Shown: positions 28,061 to 43,145, counted from the first letter of the stretch. The stretch is 64,000 nt of DNA from Zobellella taiwanensis (GCF_003012795.1 NZ_PXYH01000024.1:1-64000), one strand, 5' to 3'. Translations and numbers: made by a program. Notes: generated by a model from the sequence alone, not told the origin.

Positions 28061-29524
28061 TTACCCCATGCGATAGTTGGGCGCTTCCTTGGTAATGGTC
28101 ACGTCATGCACATGGGACTCCTGGATGCCGGCGCCGGAGATTTTAACAAATTCCGCCTTGGTGCGCAGGTCGTCAATGGTGGCGCTGCCGGTCAGCCCCA
28201 TGGCACTGCGCAGGCCGCCCATCTGCTGGTGGATGATTTCCTTGAGTTTGCCCTTGTAGGGCACCCGGCCTTCAATGCCTTCAGGCACCAGCTTGTCGGC
28301 GGCGTTGTCGGTCTGGAAGTAGCGGTCGCTGGAGCCCTTGGTCATGGCGCCGAGCGAGCCCATGCCCCGGTAAGACTTGAAGGAGCGGCCCTGGAACAGC
28401 TCGATTTCTCCCGGCGATTCCTCGGTACCGGCAAACATGGAGCCCATCATCACGCAGTGGGCGCCGGCGGCCAGTGCCTTGGCAATATCGCCGGAGAAGC
28501 GGATACCGCCGTCGGCGATCACGGGGATATCGAGATCCTTCAGCGCCTCAACGGCATTGCCAACAGCGGTGATCTGGGGAACCCCACAGCCGGTCACGAT
28601 GCGGGTGGTGCAGATGGAGCCGGGGCCAATGCCCACCTTCACCGCGCTCACACCGGCCTCGGCCAGGGCACGGGCGCCGGCGGCGGTGGCCACGTTGCCG
28701 CCGATGATGGGCAGGTTCGGATAGGCCTGGCGGGTTTCGCGGATGCGCTGCAGCACCCCTTCCGAATGGCCGTGGGAGGAATCGATCAGCAATACGTCAA
28801 GGCCGGCGGCCACCAGGGCGGCAATGCGCTCTTCGTTGCCCGGCGCGGCCCCCACGGCAGCTCCCACTCGCAGCCGGCCCTGGTCGTCCTTGCAGGCGTT
28901 GGGCTTGCTTTCGGCTTTCTGGAAGTCCTTGGAGGTGATCATGCCGGTCAGGCGGCCATTGGCCCCCACCACCAGCACCTTTTCGATGCGATGCTGCTGC
29001 ATCAGGGCCTCGACCGCTTCGCGGGAGGCGCCTGCCTGCACGGTGACCAGGCGCGACTTGTCGGTCATCACCTCATGCACCTTTTTGCTCAGATCCTGCA
29101 CGAAACGTACGTCCCGGCCGGTAATGATGCCCACCAGTTCCCCCTCGGCGGTAATTACCGGATAACCGGCGAATCCGTTCTGGCGCGTCAGCTCGTGAAT
29201 ATCGGCGATGGTCATCTGGGGATCCACGGTCACCGGATCGGACACCACGCCGCTCTCAAACTTCTTGACCTTGCGCACCTGGGCCGCCTGGGCCTCGATG
29301 GACATGTTCTTGTGGATGAAGCCAATGCCCCCTTCCTGGGCCAGGGCGATGGCCAGATCGGCCTCGGTCACCGTGTCCATGGCGGCGGAAACGATAGGAA
29401 TGTTAAGATTGATTTCCCGGGTCAGGCGGGTACGAAGATCCGCCGTATTGGGCAGCACGGTGGAATGGGCAGGGACCAGCAGTACATCATCAAAGGTCAG
29501 GGCGTCTTGGGCAATCCTAAGCAT
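28061..29524 (-). CDS. guaB: IMP dehydrogenase
   Basis: NAD-dependent oxidation of IMP to XMP, the committed step to GMP. The 487-residue product has the TIM barrel split by a tandem CBS domain pair (about residues 95-200), the catalytic loop [18 protein letters not shown] with Cys about 305, and the flap motif [10 protein letters not shown]. The start is placed at [16 protein letters not shown], matching E. coli GuaB; the frame stays open upstream but that part is not conserved-looking. It is the first gene of guaBA and is divergent from xseA. Confidence 0.97.
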   Translation of the reverse strand: MLRIAQDALTFDDVLLVPAHSTVLPNTADLRTRLTREINLNIPIVSAAMDTVTEADLAIALAQEGGIGFIHKNMSIEAQAAQVRKVKKFESGVVSDPVTVDPQMTIADIHELTRQNGFAGYPVITAEGELVGIITGRDVRFVQDLSKKVHEVMTDKSRLVTVQAGASREAVEALMQQHRIEKVLVVGANGRLTGMITSKDFQKAESKPNACKDDQGRLRVGAAVGAAPGNEERIAALVAAGLDVLLIDSSHGHSEGVLQRIRETRQAYPNLPIIGGNVATAAGARALAEAGVSAVKVGIGPGSICTTRIVTGCGVPQITAVGNAVEALKDLDIPVIADGGIRFSGDIAKALAAGAHCVMMGSMFAGTEESPGEIELFQGRSFKSYRGMGSLGAMTKGSSDRYFQTDNAADKLVPEGIEGRVPYKGKLKEIIHQQMGGLRSAMGLTGSATIDDLRTKAEFVKISGAGIQESHVHDVTITKEAPNYRMG

Positions 29525-29681
29525 CGCAATATTCACCATAGGTTGGGGGAAAAATATTGCCGACAAATTGTAGGCATCTGTCCTCCTTCGGTAAAGCGAT
29601 TTTTGTGATTTTGGCAAATTAAGCGCAAAATAGTCGTCAAAGCCGTTTATTTTTAAATAAAAATACCCTCCAGAGGTCATT

Positions 29682-31028
29682 TTGCAGCAAGAAAAGTTAA
29701 GCGATGTTTACACCGTCACCAGGCTCAACCGCCACGCCCGGCTGTTGCTGGAAGGTGAAATGGGCGCGATCTGGCTGACCGGGGAAATCTCCAACCTGGC
29801 TATGCCGGCCTCGGGCCACTGGTATTTTTCGCTCAAGGACAGCCAGTCCCAGCTGCGCTGCGCCATGTTCAGGGGCAACAACCGCAGTGTCGGCTTCAGG
29901 CCTAAAAACGGCGATCAGGTGCTGATCTTCGGCAACGTCACCCTGTATGAGCCCAGGGGCGATTACCAGCTGGTGGCGCAAACCCTGGCCCCCGCCGGCG
30001 AAGGCCTGCTCAAGCAGCAGTTCGAGGCCCTCAAGCAGCGGCTCGGCGCCGAAGGCCTGTTCGACGCGGCACACAAACGTCCCCTGCCCGCCCATCCGCG
30101 CCGGATCGGCATCATCAGCTCGCCTTCCGGCGCGGCGGTGCACGACATTCTGACCGTGCTGGCCCGGCGCGCGCCCTGGCTGGAGGTGATCCTCTACCCC
30201 AGCCAGGTCCAGGGCGATACCGCCGTCCCCCAGTTGCTGGCCGCCCTCGACACCGCCAACCGGCGGGCCGAGGCCGACCTGCTGGTCCTGGCCCGGGGCG
30301 GCGGCTCGCTGGAAGACTTGTGGTGCTTCAACGATGAACGGCTGGTGCGGGCCATCGCCGCCTCAGGGCTGCCGGTGGTCAGCGCCGTCGGTCATGAGGT
30401 GGACCTGACCCTGAGCGACCTGGTGGCCGACCTGCGCGCGCCCACGCCCTCCGCTGCCGCCGAGCTGGTCAGCCGGGACGGCCAGGCGCACCTTGTGCAA
30501 TGGCGGCAGTGGGGCCAACGGCTGGCTGCCGCCCAGGAGCGCCATCTGCAGGAACGGCGCCGGCGGCTGCAACAGCTGGAACAGCGCCTCGCCCGACAGC
30601 ATCCCGAGCGCCGGCTGCAGCAACAGGCCCAAGGCCTGGACCAGCTGCAGCTGCGCCTCTCGCGGGCCAGCCGCCGCCGGCTGGAGCAGGCCGGCCAACA
30701 ACTGGCGGCGTTGCGCCTGAGGCTGCAATACCAGCACCCTGACCGCCGCCTGCAAGACGGGCGGGCACGGTTGTGCGAGCAGCAGCGCCAGCTCATTCGC
30801 CTGCTGCAGCACCATCTTGAGCAGCACCGGCACCGGCTGGCGCTGGCCGCCTCCCGTCTTGATGCCATGAGCCCACTGGCTACCCTGGCGCGAGGGTACA
30901 GCATCAGCCTCTGCAACGACCAGGTGGTTACCGACGCCGGCCAACTGGCGCCCGGGGACAAGCTGCGCACCCGCCTGGCCCGGGGCGAAATATTAAGCCG
31001 GGTACTGGAAATCAACGGGGGCGCCTAA
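29682..31028 (+). CDS. xseA: Exodeoxyribonuclease VII large subunit
   Basis: Catalytic subunit of the single-strand-specific exonuclease ExoVII. The 448-residue product has an N-terminal OB fold ([30 protein letters not shown]), the catalytic region with [15 protein letters not shown] and [17 protein letters not shown], and a long Gln/Arg/Leu-rich coiled coil (about 260-400) that assembles with XseB. The start is TTG at 29682, with AGAGG five bases upstream; the next ATG would remove part of the OB fold. It is divergent from guaB, as in E. coli. Confidence 0.95.
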   Translation: MQQEKLSDVYTVTRLNRHARLLLEGEMGAIWLTGEISNLAMPASGHWYFSLKDSQSQLRCAMFRGNNRSVGFRPKNGDQVLIFGNVTLYEPRGDYQLVAQTLAPAGEGLLKQQFEALKQRLGAEGLFDAAHKRPLPAHPRRIGIISSPSGAAVHDILTVLARRAPWLEVILYPSQVQGDTAVPQLLAALDTANRRAEADLLVLARGGGSLEDLWCFNDERLVRAIAASGLPVVSAVGHEVDLTLSDLVADLRAPTPSAAAELVSRDGQAHLVQWRQWGQRLAAAQERHLQERRRRLQQLEQRLARQHPERRLQQQAQGLDQLQLRLSRASRRRLEQAGQQLAALRLRLQYQHPDRRLQDGRARLCEQQRQLIRLLQHHLEQHRHRLALAASRLDAMSPLATLARGYSISLCNDQVVTDAGQLAPGDKLRTRLARGEILSRVLEINGGA

Positions 31029-31043
31029 GCGTCCCCTTTCGTC

Positions 31044-32747
31044 TCAGATGGCCACCGCCGGCACTCCTGCCGGCAAGGCCTCGTCATCGCCCTCGTCCCG
31101 TCCCTGCAGCCGGTAGTGGGCGATCATCTGCTCCAGTACCTTGCATTCAGCCACCAGTTGCAGGCTGGCGGTGGCGGCGGAGTGGGACTGGGTAAGGGTT
31201 TCACCGGAGGCATCCCGCACCCGGGTGATGTTGCGGCTCACCTCGGAGCAGACCGCGCTCTGCTCATCCGCCGAGGCGGCCACCTGGGCATTGAGTTCGT
31301 TGATGCGCGCCACCTGCTCGATGATCGACTGCAGCGAGCCCATCGCCGCCTGGGTACGCTCCACGCTGTCCACCGCCTGCCCCTCCGCCTTCTCGATGGC
31401 GGACACCGCATCCTTGGCCTCGTTCTGCAGCAGTCGGATCATGCCGGTGATCTCCTCCGCCGACTGTTGGGTACGTAGCGACAGGGTGCGTACCTCGTCC
31501 GCCACCACCGCAAAGCCCCGCCCCGACTCACCGGCCCGGGCCGCTTCAATGGCGGCATTGAGCGCCAGCAGGTTGGTCTGCTCGGCAATGCCCTTGATCA
31601 TGTCCAGCACCTTATCGACCTGGTCACAACGCCCGTCCAGTTCACGGATCACCTTGTCGATGCGGCCGATTTCCCCGCTCAGTGCCTGAATGCCGGACAC
31701 CGCCACCTGGGCCTGATCGCTGGCGGTAAGGGCAAAGGCATGGCTTTGTTCCGAGGTTTCGGCGGTCAGGCGGGCATTTTCCCGCACTTCCCGTGCGGAG
31801 GCCTCCATCTCGTTGACGGCGGTGGCGATGAGCGCGGTTTCCCCGTCCTGGGCCTTGACCGAGCTGTCGGTCTGCTGGGCCCCCTGCTGGATCTGATCCG
31901 CCGCCTGGTAGATGCGCCCGGTGACCTGGCGCACCTCCTGCAGGCTTTTCTGAAAACTGCCCAGCAGGCCATTGATGGCCACAACCAGGCCGCCCAGCTC
32001 GTCCTTGCCCAGGGGCACCAGCCGGGAGGTCAGGTCCCGCTCGTTGGCCAGCTGCTGCAACCGCTGGCTGATGTGCAGTATGGGCCGCTTGAGGTAATGG
32101 TTTTGCACCAGCCATAGCAGCACGAAGGCAGCACCGAATACCGCCAGCAGCACGCCGCCCAGGCGCAGGTTGTTGTCGTGGATCCGGCCGAAGGTGTCAC
32201 TCAGGTCATAGCTGATACGCACCGCTCCCATGACGGTGCCCTCGGCAACCTGATGGCACTGCAGGCAGGCGGTACCGCGATATTCCTGATAGGCCTTGTA
32301 GGGCTTGACCAGGGTCAGGTTGGGGATGTTGTCGTCCAGGTGCAGCTCGAGCACGGTTTCGCCCTGCTCTATGGCGCGCCGATCCAGCTCGTCCTCGATG
32401 CCCTGATCCGGTGCGCCCGGGCCGAACAGCTCGGTTACCGCCGGCGCCCGTATCACCCTCGCCTGCTGGATACCCACTTCTTCCTGCACCTTGGTCTGCA
32501 CCAGCTGGCGCTGGTGGATGGCGCCGTTGACCATCAGCACGTTGAGCTGATCCATATAGAGGTTGGCGGTGGTTTCGATTTTTTCCTCGGCCAGGCGGAG
32601 TGCCAGGGAGCGCTGCAGCTGGGTCGATACCACATAGCAGAGCACAAACACCAGCACAAAAATAACCAGCAGCGGCAGAAATATCTTCCAGTTGAGAGAG
32701 AGGTTGCGCATTCCTTTGGGATCTCGTATGACTCCGTAAAAAGCCAT
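31044..32747 (-). CDS. Methyl-accepting chemotaxis protein with periplasmic heme c motif
   Basis: A transmembrane chemoreceptor of 567 residues. TM1 is at about 21-41 and TM2 at about 196-214. The periplasmic domain between them contains CLQCH at 161-165, a covalent heme c site in the DUF3365/Tll0287-like sensor fold. A HAMP domain follows (about 215-270), then the signalling hairpin, with the conserved tip [37 protein letters not shown]. It lacks a C-terminal CheR-binding pentapeptide (ends PAGVPAVAI). Heme receptors of this kind in Geobacter sense redox or gases, so aerotaxis or NO/redox taxis is likely. A start at Met13 (32711) is an alternative; neither has a good Shine-Dalgarno. It converges on xseA with a 15-base gap. 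Confidence 0.9.
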   Translation of the reverse strand: MAFYGVIRDPKGMRNLSLNWKIFLPLLVIFVLVFVLCYVVSTQLQRSLALRLAEEKIETTANLYMDQLNVLMVNGAIHQRQLVQTKVQEEVGIQQARVIRAPAVTELFGPGAPDQGIEDELDRRAIEQGETVLELHLDDNIPNLTLVKPYKAYQEYRGTACLQCHQVAEGTVMGAVRISYDLSDTFGRIHDNNLRLGGVLLAVFGAAFVLLWLVQNHYLKRPILHISQRLQQLANERDLTSRLVPLGKDELGGLVVAINGLLGSFQKSLQEVRQVTGRIYQAADQIQQGAQQTDSSVKAQDGETALIATAVNEMEASAREVRENARLTAETSEQSHAFALTASDQAQVAVSGIQALSGEIGRIDKVIRELDGRCDQVDKVLDMIKGIAEQTNLLALNAAIEAARAGESGRGFAVVADEVRTLSLRTQQSAEEITGMIRLLQNEAKDAVSAIEKAEGQAVDSVERTQAAMGSLQSIIEQVARINELNAQVAASADEQSAVCSEVSRNITRVRDASGETLTQSHSAATASLQLVAECKVLEQMIAHYRLQGRDEGDDEALPAGVPAVAI

Positions 32748-32908
32748 TCTAAGGGAATTGTCTGACGAGAGAATGACAATCGGCGCTGTCCTTGATCTGG
32801 ATCAATGGTTACAAACGAAGCCCTCTTCAACCAGCCGGCCGGGTCACGGCTATACTGGTTATGCAGCAACAGGAGGCAAGGCACCTGTCCGGCCTCCGGG
32901 AGGTAACC

Positions 32909-33409
32909 ATGGGTATGTCACACAGACTGAAAGCACACCTCGAACGGCACCAGGTACCGTTCGATCTGGTGCATCACCCCTACGCCGAGGGCGCCGCCCA
33001 AAGCGCCATTGCCGGCCATGTGCCGCTGGCGCAAATGGCCAAGGCGGTGATGCTGGAAGACGAGGACGGTCATTCCCTGATGGCGGTGATCCCCGCCGCC
33101 GACAAGCTGGACCTGCAGCGGCTCGGCTATCTGGTCCAGGGAGAAGTCCAATTGGCAAGGGAACAGGCTCTGCAACGCTGGTTCGATGACTGCGATCCCG
33201 GCGCCATCCCCGCCCTGGGGGATGCCTACCAGCTCGACACCCTGGTCGACGACGCCCTGCTCGCCATGGCGGATGTCTACCTGGAAAGCGGCGATCACCG
33301 GGATCTGCTCCATATCAGCGGCGACGACTTCCGTCGTCTGGCCAGCCACTGGCAACACGGCCAGTTCAGCATCAAGCCGGATCCCTGGAGCAGGACGGAG
33401 CGCATGTGA
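32909..33409 (+). CDS. YbaK/EbsC-type aminoacyl-tRNA deacylase
   Basis: A trans-editing domain protein that hydrolyses mischarged tRNA. The 166-residue product has the YbaK fold pattern: HHPYAEGAAQSAIAGHVPLAQMAKAVML with the conserved Lys (about 46), MAVIPAADKLDL, and the substrate loop PGAIPALGDAY with the GxxP and G residues (about 95-105). The substrate (Pro-tRNA mischarged with Cys or Ala, or another pair) cannot be told from sequence. The start at 32909 is chosen for GGGAGG five bases upstream. It is followed by a strong terminator and heptad repeats. Confidence 0.85.
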   Translation: MGMSHRLKAHLERHQVPFDLVHHPYAEGAAQSAIAGHVPLAQMAKAVMLEDEDGHSLMAVIPAADKLDLQRLGYLVQGEVQLAREQALQRWFDDCDPGAIPALGDAYQLDTLVDDALLAMADVYLESGDHRDLLHISGDDFRRLASHWQHGQFSIKPDPWSRTERM

Positions 33410-33410
33410 C

Positions 33411-33502
33411 TGAAGCCGAAAGCTGGAAGAAAAAAGGAGCCGTTACAGGCTCCTTTTTTATGCGGTTGGCTTTCAGCTTCTAGCTTCAAGCTTCCGGCTT
33501 TA
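33411..33502. repeat. Inverted heptad repeats flanking a terminator hairpin
   Basis: On the left, GAAGCCG-AAAGCTG-GAAG (33412-33429). On the right, read on the minus strand, AAAGCCG-GAAGCTT-GAAGCTA-GAAGCTG-AAAGCC (33468-33502). They face each other across the 12-bp hairpin at 33430-33459, so the whole 92 bases can fold as one long imperfect hairpin. The unit GAAGCNG matches the perfect array at 11113. Confidence 0.8.
33430..33459. terminator. Bidirectional terminator between the deacylase gene and sucD
   Basis: AAAAAAGGAGCC and GGCTCCTTTTTT form a 12-bp stem with a 6-base loop, with A and T tracts that work on both strands. It lies between convergent genes. Confidence 0.93.
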
Positions 33503-33504
33503 TC

Positions 33505-34377
<873 letters not shown>

Positions 34378-34381
34378 TCTC

Positions 34382-35548
34382 TTATTTCCCCTGTGCGGCG
34401 TTGACGACCTGAACGGCAGCGTCGGTCAGGCTGGTGGCGGCAATGATGTTCAGGCCGGACTCGGCCAGCTTCTGGGCACCGGCTTCGGCATTGTTGCCTT
34501 CCAGGCGCACCACCACGGGCACCTTGACGCCCACTTCCTTCACCGCACCAATGATGCCTTCGGCGATCATGTCGCAGCGGACGATGCCGCCGAAGATGTT
34601 CACCAGCACCGCTTGTACATTGCTGTCGGAGAGAATGATCTTGAACGCTTCGGTCACCCGTTCCTTGGTGGCGCCACCGCCCACGTCGAGGAAGTTGGCC
34701 GGCTTGCCGCCGTGCAGGTTGACGATGTCCATGGTGCCCATGGCCAGGCCGGCACCGTTGACCATGCAGCCGATGTTGCCGTCCAGGGCCACGTAGTTCA
34801 GCTCCCACTTGGCGGCGTGGGCCTCACGGGCGTCGTCCTGGCTGGGATCGTGCATGTCGCGCAGCTTGGGCTGGCGGAACAGGGCGTTGGAGTCGATGTT
34901 GATCTTGCCGTCCAGGCAGTGCAGGTTGCCGGCGGTGGTGATCACCAGGGGGTTGATTTCGAGCAGGGCGAAATCGTAGTCCAGGAACATCTGGCCCAGG
35001 CCCAGGAAGATCTTGGTGAACTGCTTGATCTGGTCGCCTTTCAGGCCCAGTTTGAACGCCAGCTCACGGCCCTGGTAGGGCTGCGGGCCCACCAGCGGAT
35101 CAATGGCGGCCTTGTGGATCAGTTCGGGGGTTTCTTCGGCGACTTTCTCGATTTCCACACCGCCCTCGGTGGAGGCCATGAACACCACGCGACGAGTGCC
35201 ACGATCAACCACGGCGCCCAGGTAGAGTTCCTTGTCGATGTCGGTGCAGGACTCAACCAGGATCTTGGCGACCGGCTGGCCCTTGGCGTCGGTCTGGTAG
35301 GTCACCAGGTTCTTGCCCAGCCAGTTCTCGGCGAACTCGCGGATTTCTTCCTTGGTCTTGGCCAGCTTGACGCCGCCCGCCTTGCCACGGCCACCGGCGT
35401 GGACCTGGCACTTGACTACCCACATGTCGCCGCCAATCTTGCTGGCCGCTTCTACCGCTTCTTGCGGGTTGTCACATGCGTAGCCTTCGGATACGGGCAG
35501 GCCGTATTCGGCAAACAGCTGTTTTGCCTGATATTCATGCAAATTCAT
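34382..35548 (-). CDS. sucC: Succinyl-CoA synthetase, beta subunit
   Basis: Nucleotide-binding ATP-grasp subunit paired with SucD. The 388-residue product starts [19 protein letters not shown], identical in style to E. coli SucC, and has the ATP-grasp segment [17 protein letters not shown] (about 46-62) and [17 protein letters not shown] near the CoA/phosphate site. The start at 35548 follows the homologous N terminus; the frame is open further up but not conserved. A 7-bp hairpin lies in the 80-base gap after sucB (GGTCGGG/CCCGACC, 35593-35612) and could tune sucCD relative to sucAB. Confidence 0.98.
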   Translation of the reverse strand: MNLHEYQAKQLFAEYGLPVSEGYACDNPQEAVEAASKIGGDMWVVKCQVHAGGRGKAGGVKLAKTKEEIREFAENWLGKNLVTYQTDAKGQPVAKILVESCTDIDKELYLGAVVDRGTRRVVFMASTEGGVEIEKVAEETPELIHKAAIDPLVGPQPYQGRELAFKLGLKGDQIKQFTKIFLGLGQMFLDYDFALLEINPLVITTAGNLHCLDGKINIDSNALFRQPKLRDMHDPSQDDAREAHAAKWELNYVALDGNIGCMVNGAGLAMGTMDIVNLHGGKPANFLDVGGGATKERVTEAFKIILSDSNVQAVLVNIFGGIVRCDMIAEGIIGAVKEVGVKVPVVVRLEGNNAEAGAQKLAESGLNIIAATSLTDAAVQVVNAAQGK

Positions 35549-35628
35549 GTTGCGTTTTCCGTTGTTGTGTTTGGGTTCAGGGCGTAAAAACGGGTCGGGC
35601 CGCAACCCGACCTCTTGTTATTATCGAT

Positions 35629-36828
35629 TTACACGTCCAGCAGCAGACGGGTCGGATCTTCCAGCAGTTCCTTGATGGACACCAGGTAACCCACGGACTC
35701 GCGACCGTCGATCAGGCGGTGGTCGTAGGACAGCGCCAGGTACATCATCGGCTGGATTTCCACCTTGCCGTTCACCGCCATGGGTCTGTCCTGGATCTTG
35801 TGCATACCCAGGATGGCGCTCTGCGGCGGATTGATGATAGGGGTGGACATCAGGGAGCCGAACACGCCGCCGTTGGTGATGGTGAAGTTGCCGCCGGTCA
35901 TGTCGTCCACGGTCAGCTTGCCGTCACGGCCCTTGATGGCCAGTTCCTTGATGCTCTTTTCGATGTCGGCCAGGCTCAGGCGATCACAGTCGCGCAGTAC
36001 CGGGGTCACCAGGCCACGGGGGGTGGACACGGCGATGCTGACGTCGAAATAGTTGTGGTAGACGATATCGTCACCGTCGATGGAAGCGTTCACCTCGGGA
36101 TAGCGCTTGAGCGACTCCACCACCGCCTTCACATAGAAGGACATAAAGCCCAGACGGATGCCGTGGCGCTTCTCGAACACCTCCTGATACTGCTTGCGCA
36201 GGCTCATGATGGGGCCCATGTTGACCTCGTTGAAGGTGGTCAGCATGGCGGTGGTGTTTTTGGCCTCCAGCAGACGCTCGGCCACGCGCTTGCGCAGACG
36301 GGTCATGGGCACGCGCTTTTCGGTACGCTCGCCCAGCGGCACCACAGGCGCCTTGGCTTCGGCGGCCGGTGCGGCAGCCTTGTTGCCGCCCTTGATAAAG
36401 GCTTCCACGTCTTCCTTGGTGATACGGCCACCCTTGCCGGAGCCGGACAGCTTGCTCACGTCGATGCCGTGTTCGGCCACCAGGCGGCGTACCGCCGGGC
36501 TCAGGGCGTCGTCGCCCTCGGCCTTGGCATCGTCCTTGGCTTCGCCGTTGGCGGCAGCCGGCTTGTCCTTGGTTTCTTCACCGGCCACGGCACCCGGCTT
36601 GAGCTTGCCAATCACCTGCTGACCCAGCACGGTGGCGCCGGCGTCTTCGAGGATGGCTTCCAGTACGCCCGCTTCGGGGGCCGGTACTTCCAGCACCACC
36701 TTGTCGGTTTCGATGTCGACGATCACTTCGTCGCGCTCAACCCGGTCGCCGGGTTGCTTGTGCCAGGTGGCGATAGTGGCGTCGGCAACGGATTCTGGTA
36801 GGTCGGGAACCTTGATTTCGATGGTCAT
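35629..36828 (-). CDS. sucB: 2-oxoglutarate dehydrogenase E2, dihydrolipoyl succinyltransferase
   Basis: Core acyltransferase of the 2-oxoglutarate dehydrogenase complex. The 399-residue product has one lipoyl domain with the modified Lys43 in [17 protein letters not shown], an Ala/Lys/Asp-rich linker, the peripheral subunit-binding domain ([19 protein letters not shown]), and the catalytic domain ending with the HRLIDGRE active-site histidine motif. The ATG at 36828 has AAGGAC upstream. It lies 18 bases after sucA in the same operon. Confidence 0.98.
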   Translation of the reverse strand: MTIEIKVPDLPESVADATIATWHKQPGDRVERDEVIVDIETDKVVLEVPAPEAGVLEAILEDAGATVLGQQVIGKLKPGAVAGEETKDKPAAANGEAKDDAKAEGDDALSPAVRRLVAEHGIDVSKLSGSGKGGRITKEDVEAFIKGGNKAAAPAAEAKAPVVPLGERTEKRVPMTRLRKRVAERLLEAKNTTAMLTTFNEVNMGPIMSLRKQYQEVFEKRHGIRLGFMSFYVKAVVESLKRYPEVNASIDGDDIVYHNYFDVSIAVSTPRGLVTPVLRDCDRLSLADIEKSIKELAIKGRDGKLTVDDMTGGNFTITNGGVFGSLMSTPIINPPQSAILGMHKIQDRPMAVNGKVEIQPMMYLALSYDHRLIDGRESVGYLVSIKELLEDPTRLLLDV

Positions 36829-36846
36829 CAATATGTCCTTAGTGCG

Positions 36847-39654
<2,808 letters not shown>

Positions 39655-39711
39655 CTTTATCCCTTTGTAACTTCTCGACAGGGCTACTGTCGTTCTGGTC
39701 GTCGAGTCAAA

Positions 39712-39729
39712 GCCGCCCTTGCGGGCGGC
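39712..39729 (-). other. Hairpin between sucA and sdhB
   Basis: GCCGCCC and GGGCGGC pair around a 4-base loop, followed on the minus strand by TTTGACTC. It is a weak attenuator at most, and could account for lower suc than sdh message. Confidence 0.5.
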
Positions 39730-39750
39730 GGATTATCTGTTTGGGACTAT

Positions 39751-40467
39751 TTACACGGCCCGCTTCAGCAGCATGGACTTGATATGACCGATGGCCTTGG
39801 TGGGGTTCAGGCCCTTCGGACATACGTTGACACAGTTCATGATGCCGTGGCAGCGGAACACGCTGAAGGCGTCATCCAGGTTGGACAAGCGCTCGTCGGT
39901 GGCGGTATCGCGGCTGTCGGCCAGCCAGCGATAGGCGGCCAGCAGGCCGGCCGGACCGATGAACTTGTCCGGATTCCACCAGAAGGAGGGGCAGGAGGTC
40001 GAGCAGCAGGCGCACAGGATGCACTCATACAGCCCGTCCAGCTTGGCCCTGTCTTCCGGCGACTGCAGGCGCTCGCGGGCGGGCGGCTGCTTGTCTTCGG
40101 CGATGAGGAAGGGCTTGACCTTCTCCCACTGGGTGTAGAACTGGCTCATGTCGACCACCAGATCGCGCACCACCGGCAGGCCGGGCAGCGGGCGGATCAC
40201 CACCTTGTTGTCCTTGCCCAGCAGGTCGGACAGCGGGGTGATACAGGCCAGGCCGTTCTTGCCGTTCATGTTCAGGCCGTCGGAGCCACACACGCCTTCG
40301 CGGCAGGAGCGGCGGAACGCCAGGCCGGGATCCTGCTCCTTCAGCAGCAGCAGGGCATCCAGCACCATCATGTCGGAGCCCTGGGGGACCTCCAGCCGAT
40401 AGTCCTTCATGTGCGGTGCAGAATCGGTTTCCGGGTTGTAGCGGTAAACAGAAATGGTAACTTGCAT
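39751..40467 (-). CDS. sdhB: Succinate dehydrogenase iron-sulfur subunit
   Basis: Carries electrons from SdhA to ubiquinone through three clusters. The 238-residue product has the [2Fe-2S] ligands Cys55, Cys60, Asp63 and Cys75 in CREGVCGSDGLNMNGKNGLAC-type sequence, the same Cys/Asp pattern as E. coli, and the CILCACCSTSCP and CHGIMNCVNVCPKGLNP blocks for the [4Fe-4S] and [3Fe-4S] clusters. It lies 14 bases after sdhA, is peripheral on the cytoplasmic membrane face, and belongs to sdhCDAB-sucABCD. Confidence 0.98.
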   Translation of the reverse strand: MQVTISVYRYNPETDSAPHMKDYRLEVPQGSDMMVLDALLLLKEQDPGLAFRRSCREGVCGSDGLNMNGKNGLACITPLSDLLGKDNKVVIRPLPGLPVVRDLVVDMSQFYTQWEKVKPFLIAEDKQPPARERLQSPEDRAKLDGLYECILCACCSTSCPSFWWNPDKFIGPAGLLAAYRWLADSRDTATDERLSNLDDAFSVFRCHGIMNCVNVCPKGLNPTKAIGHIKSMLLKRAV

Positions 40468-40481
40468 GTTATCCCCTCCCC

Positions 40482-42248
40482 TCAGTAAGTCCGCGCCTTC
40501 GGCGGGAAAGCGTCACGGGTCTTCGGCGACATGTTCACGGAGCGCTTGGTCATGGACTCGGTTTCCGGGCTGTACAGTGAGTGGCACAGCCAGTTCTCGT
40601 CGTCACGCTCCGGATAGTCGAAGCGGGAGTGGGCGCCACGGGACTCGGTGCGGAAGTTCGCGGCCACGGCAGTGGCGTAGGCGGTTTCCATCAGGTTGTC
40701 CAGTTCCAGGCACTCGATGCGCTGGGTGTTGAAGTCGCGGCTGGTATCGTCCAGACGGGCGGACTTCAGGCGCTCGCGAATGACCTTGAGCTCGGCCAGG
40801 CCTTCGGCCATGGCATCGCCTTCCCGGAACACGGAGAAGTTGTTCTGCATGCAGCGCTGCAGATCCTTCTTGATCTGAACCGGGTCCTCGCCGCTGCGGG
40901 TATTTTCCCAGCGGTGATAGCGGGCCAGGGAGGCCTCGAGGTCGGACTCGGACGCACCGCGCACATCGTCCAGCTCGTTCAGGGCCTCGGTCAGGTGACG
41001 ACCCACGGCACGACCGAACACCACCAGGTCGAGCAGGGAGTTGCCGCCCAGGCGGTTGGCGCCATGCACCGACACACAGGCGATCTCGCCTACCGCGAAC
41101 AGGCCCTTCACCGGCACGTCGTTGCCGTTGGCGTCCTGTTTCAGGGCCTGGCCGTGCACGTTGGTGGGGATACCGCCCATCATGTAGTGACAGGTGGGGA
41201 TAACGGGGATCGGCTCTTTCACCGGATCCACGTGGGCGAAGGTACGGGACAGCTCGCAAATGCCGGGCAGACGGCTTTCCAGTACTTCCTTGCCCAGGTG
41301 ATCCAGCTTCAGCTTGATGTGCGGGCCCCAGGGACCATCACAACCGCGGCCTTCGCGGATCTCGATCATCATGGAACGGGCCACCACGTCACGACCGGCC
41401 AGGTCCTTGGCGTTGGGGGCATAACGCTCCATAAAGCGCTCGCCGTCCTTGTTCAGCAGGTAACCGCCCTCGCCCCGGCAACCTTCGGTCACCAGCACGC
41501 CGGCGCCGGCGATGCCGGTGGGGTGGAACTGCCACATTTCCATGTCCTGCACCGGCACGCCGGCGCGCAGCGCCATGCCGACACCGTCGCCGGTGTTGAT
41601 GTGGGCGTTGGTGGTGGACTGGAAGATACGACCGGCGCCGCCGGTGGCCAGTATGGTGGCCTTGGCCTTGAAGTAGACTACTTCACCGGTTTCGATGTCG
41701 ATGGCGGTACAGCCCACCACATCGCCGTCCTGGTTTTTCACCAGATCCAGGGCATACCACTCGGAGAACACCGTGGTCTGGTGCTTGACGTTCTGCTGGT
41801 ACAGAGTATGCAGCAGGGCGTGGCCGGTACGGTCGGAGGCGGCCGCGGTACGGGCCGCCTGCTCGCCGCCGAAGGCCTTGGACTGGCCGCCGAAGGGACG
41901 CTGGTACACCTTGCCGTTATCGAAACGGGAGAAGGGCAGGCCCATTTTTTCCAGCTCGAGGATGGCCTCGGGACCGGTCTGGCACATAAACTCGATGGCG
42001 TCCTGGTCACCGATGTAGTCGGAGCCCTTGACGGTATCGTACATGTGCCATTCCCAGTTGTCGTCGTGGGCGTTGCCCAGCGCGACCGTGATGCCGCCCT
42101 GGGCGGACACGGTATGGGAACGGGTCGGGAATACCTTCGACAACAGCGCGCAGCTCTTGCCGGATTCAGCGATTTGAAGGGCGGCGCGCATGCCGGCGCC
42201 GCCGGCGCCGATTACCACGGCGTCGAATTCACGGATTGCAATAGTCAC
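40482..42248 (-). CDS. sdhA: Succinate dehydrogenase flavoprotein subunit
   Basis: FAD subunit that oxidises succinate to fumarate. The 588-residue product has the same length as E. coli SdhA. It has the dinucleotide fold [18 protein letters not shown], the FAD-linking histidine in [16 protein letters not shown], the [22 protein letters not shown] substrate region, and the C-terminal [21 protein letters not shown]. The start is GTG at 42248, one base after the sdhD stop, which gives the homologous N terminus [11 protein letters not shown]; the upstream TTG and GTG codons in frame are less likely. Confidence 0.97.
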   Translation of the reverse strand: MTIAIREFDAVVIGAGGAGMRAALQIAESGKSCALLSKVFPTRSHTVSAQGGITVALGNAHDDNWEWHMYDTVKGSDYIGDQDAIEFMCQTGPEAILELEKMGLPFSRFDNGKVYQRPFGGQSKAFGGEQAARTAAASDRTGHALLHTLYQQNVKHQTTVFSEWYALDLVKNQDGDVVGCTAIDIETGEVVYFKAKATILATGGAGRIFQSTTNAHINTGDGVGMALRAGVPVQDMEMWQFHPTGIAGAGVLVTEGCRGEGGYLLNKDGERFMERYAPNAKDLAGRDVVARSMMIEIREGRGCDGPWGPHIKLKLDHLGKEVLESRLPGICELSRTFAHVDPVKEPIPVIPTCHYMMGGIPTNVHGQALKQDANGNDVPVKGLFAVGEIACVSVHGANRLGGNSLLDLVVFGRAVGRHLTEALNELDDVRGASESDLEASLARYHRWENTRSGEDPVQIKKDLQRCMQNNFSVFREGDAMAEGLAELKVIRERLKSARLDDTSRDFNTQRIECLELDNLMETAYATAVAANFRTESRGAHSRFDYPERDDENWLCHSLYSPETESMTKRSVNMSPKTRDAFPPKARTY

Positions 42249-42249
42249 C

Positions 42250-42594
42250 TTATACACCCCACAGGACAACGATGCCGGTCAGCAGATACACCAGCAGCAA
42301 CACCACCACGCCGAACTGGGCCAGGCCACGCCAGAAGGCGGGCTTGACGTAGTCGGACAGCACCTGCCAGGCACCGATCCAGCCGTGCATCAGCACGCTG
42401 AACAGGGCCAGCAGGGTGAACACCTTGGTGAAGGTCCTGTCGAAGAAGCCGGTCCAGACATCATAGGTGATGTCGTTGAAGGCGATGAACCCCACCAGGT
42501 AGATGGTGTATAAGGTAAGAATTACAGCAGTCGCACGGATCAACATGAAGTCGTGCACGCCGCTGCGGCCAAAGGTTGCAGAATTGGTTACCAT
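42250..42594 (-). CDS. sdhD: Succinate dehydrogenase membrane anchor subunit
   Basis: Hydrophobic subunit that with SdhC binds heme b and ubiquinone. The 114-residue product has three membrane helices (about 17-37, 56-78 and 88-112), the RATA segment after helix start ([17 protein letters not shown]) and the heme-ligand histidine region [16 protein letters not shown]. It overlaps sdhC by seven bases and ends one base before sdhA, so all three are translationally coupled. Confidence 0.95.
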   Translation of the reverse strand: MVTNSATFGRSGVHDFMLIRATAVILTLYTIYLVGFIAFNDITYDVWTGFFDRTFTKVFTLLALFSVLMHGWIGAWQVLSDYVKPAFWRGLAQFGVVVLLLVYLLTGIVVLWGV

Positions 42595-42986
42595 ACCAGT
42601 ACCCCCGCCAGCAGTGACAAAAAGATTGTCACACCGAACGCCACTTTGGCGCTCAGCGCACCCGACTCCAGCTCCTCACAGTAGCCCAGGTCCATAATGA
42701 GGTGGCGAATGCCGCCCACTATGTGATAGGCCAGCGCAGTCAGCACACCCCAGAGGATCAGCCCGACGAAGAAACCGTCAAGGATGTCCACGACCGCCTG
42801 GAAGCCCTGCTCGGAAGAGAGGGATTCACTGAGCAGCCACATCAGGATGGCGAGTGCAAACAGCGTGATGACACCGGCAACCCGGTGGAGGATGGATGCG
42901 ATAGCGGTGACAGGTTGGCGAATAGTCCGTAGGTCGAGGTTTACAGGTCTCTGTTTTTTAGTCACGGTCTTGCCCACTAGCTCCAT
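42588..42986 (-). CDS. sdhC: Succinate dehydrogenase cytochrome b556 subunit
   Basis: Membrane anchor with heme b. The 132-residue product has [30 protein letters not shown] at the N terminus, typical of SdhC, three membrane helices, and the heme histidine in [18 protein letters not shown]. The ATG at 42986 is used; it lacks a clear Shine-Dalgarno, and a GTG at codon 8 (just before TKKQRP) is an alternative that matches the E. coli length better. It is the first gene of the large TCA operon. Confidence 0.95.
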   Translation of the reverse strand: MELVGKTVTKKQRPVNLDLRTIRQPVTAIASILHRVAGVITLFALAILMWLLSESLSSEQGFQAVVDILDGFFVGLILWGVLTALAYHIVGGIRHLIMDLGYCEELESGALSAKVAFGVTIFLSLLAGVLVW

Positions 42987-43145
42987 TGAGCACGTTAGTT
43001 ATTGTTTTAACAGATATTGCCCGGGTATATGAAATGAGGACATGGCCGAAAATGCATGGTCCGCCACCCCTGCCCGACTGCTGCCCGGGAGCGGAGGTCT
43101 GCATCTGCAGCATGGCCACAACTGCATCCTATACCCTCGGCGGCC

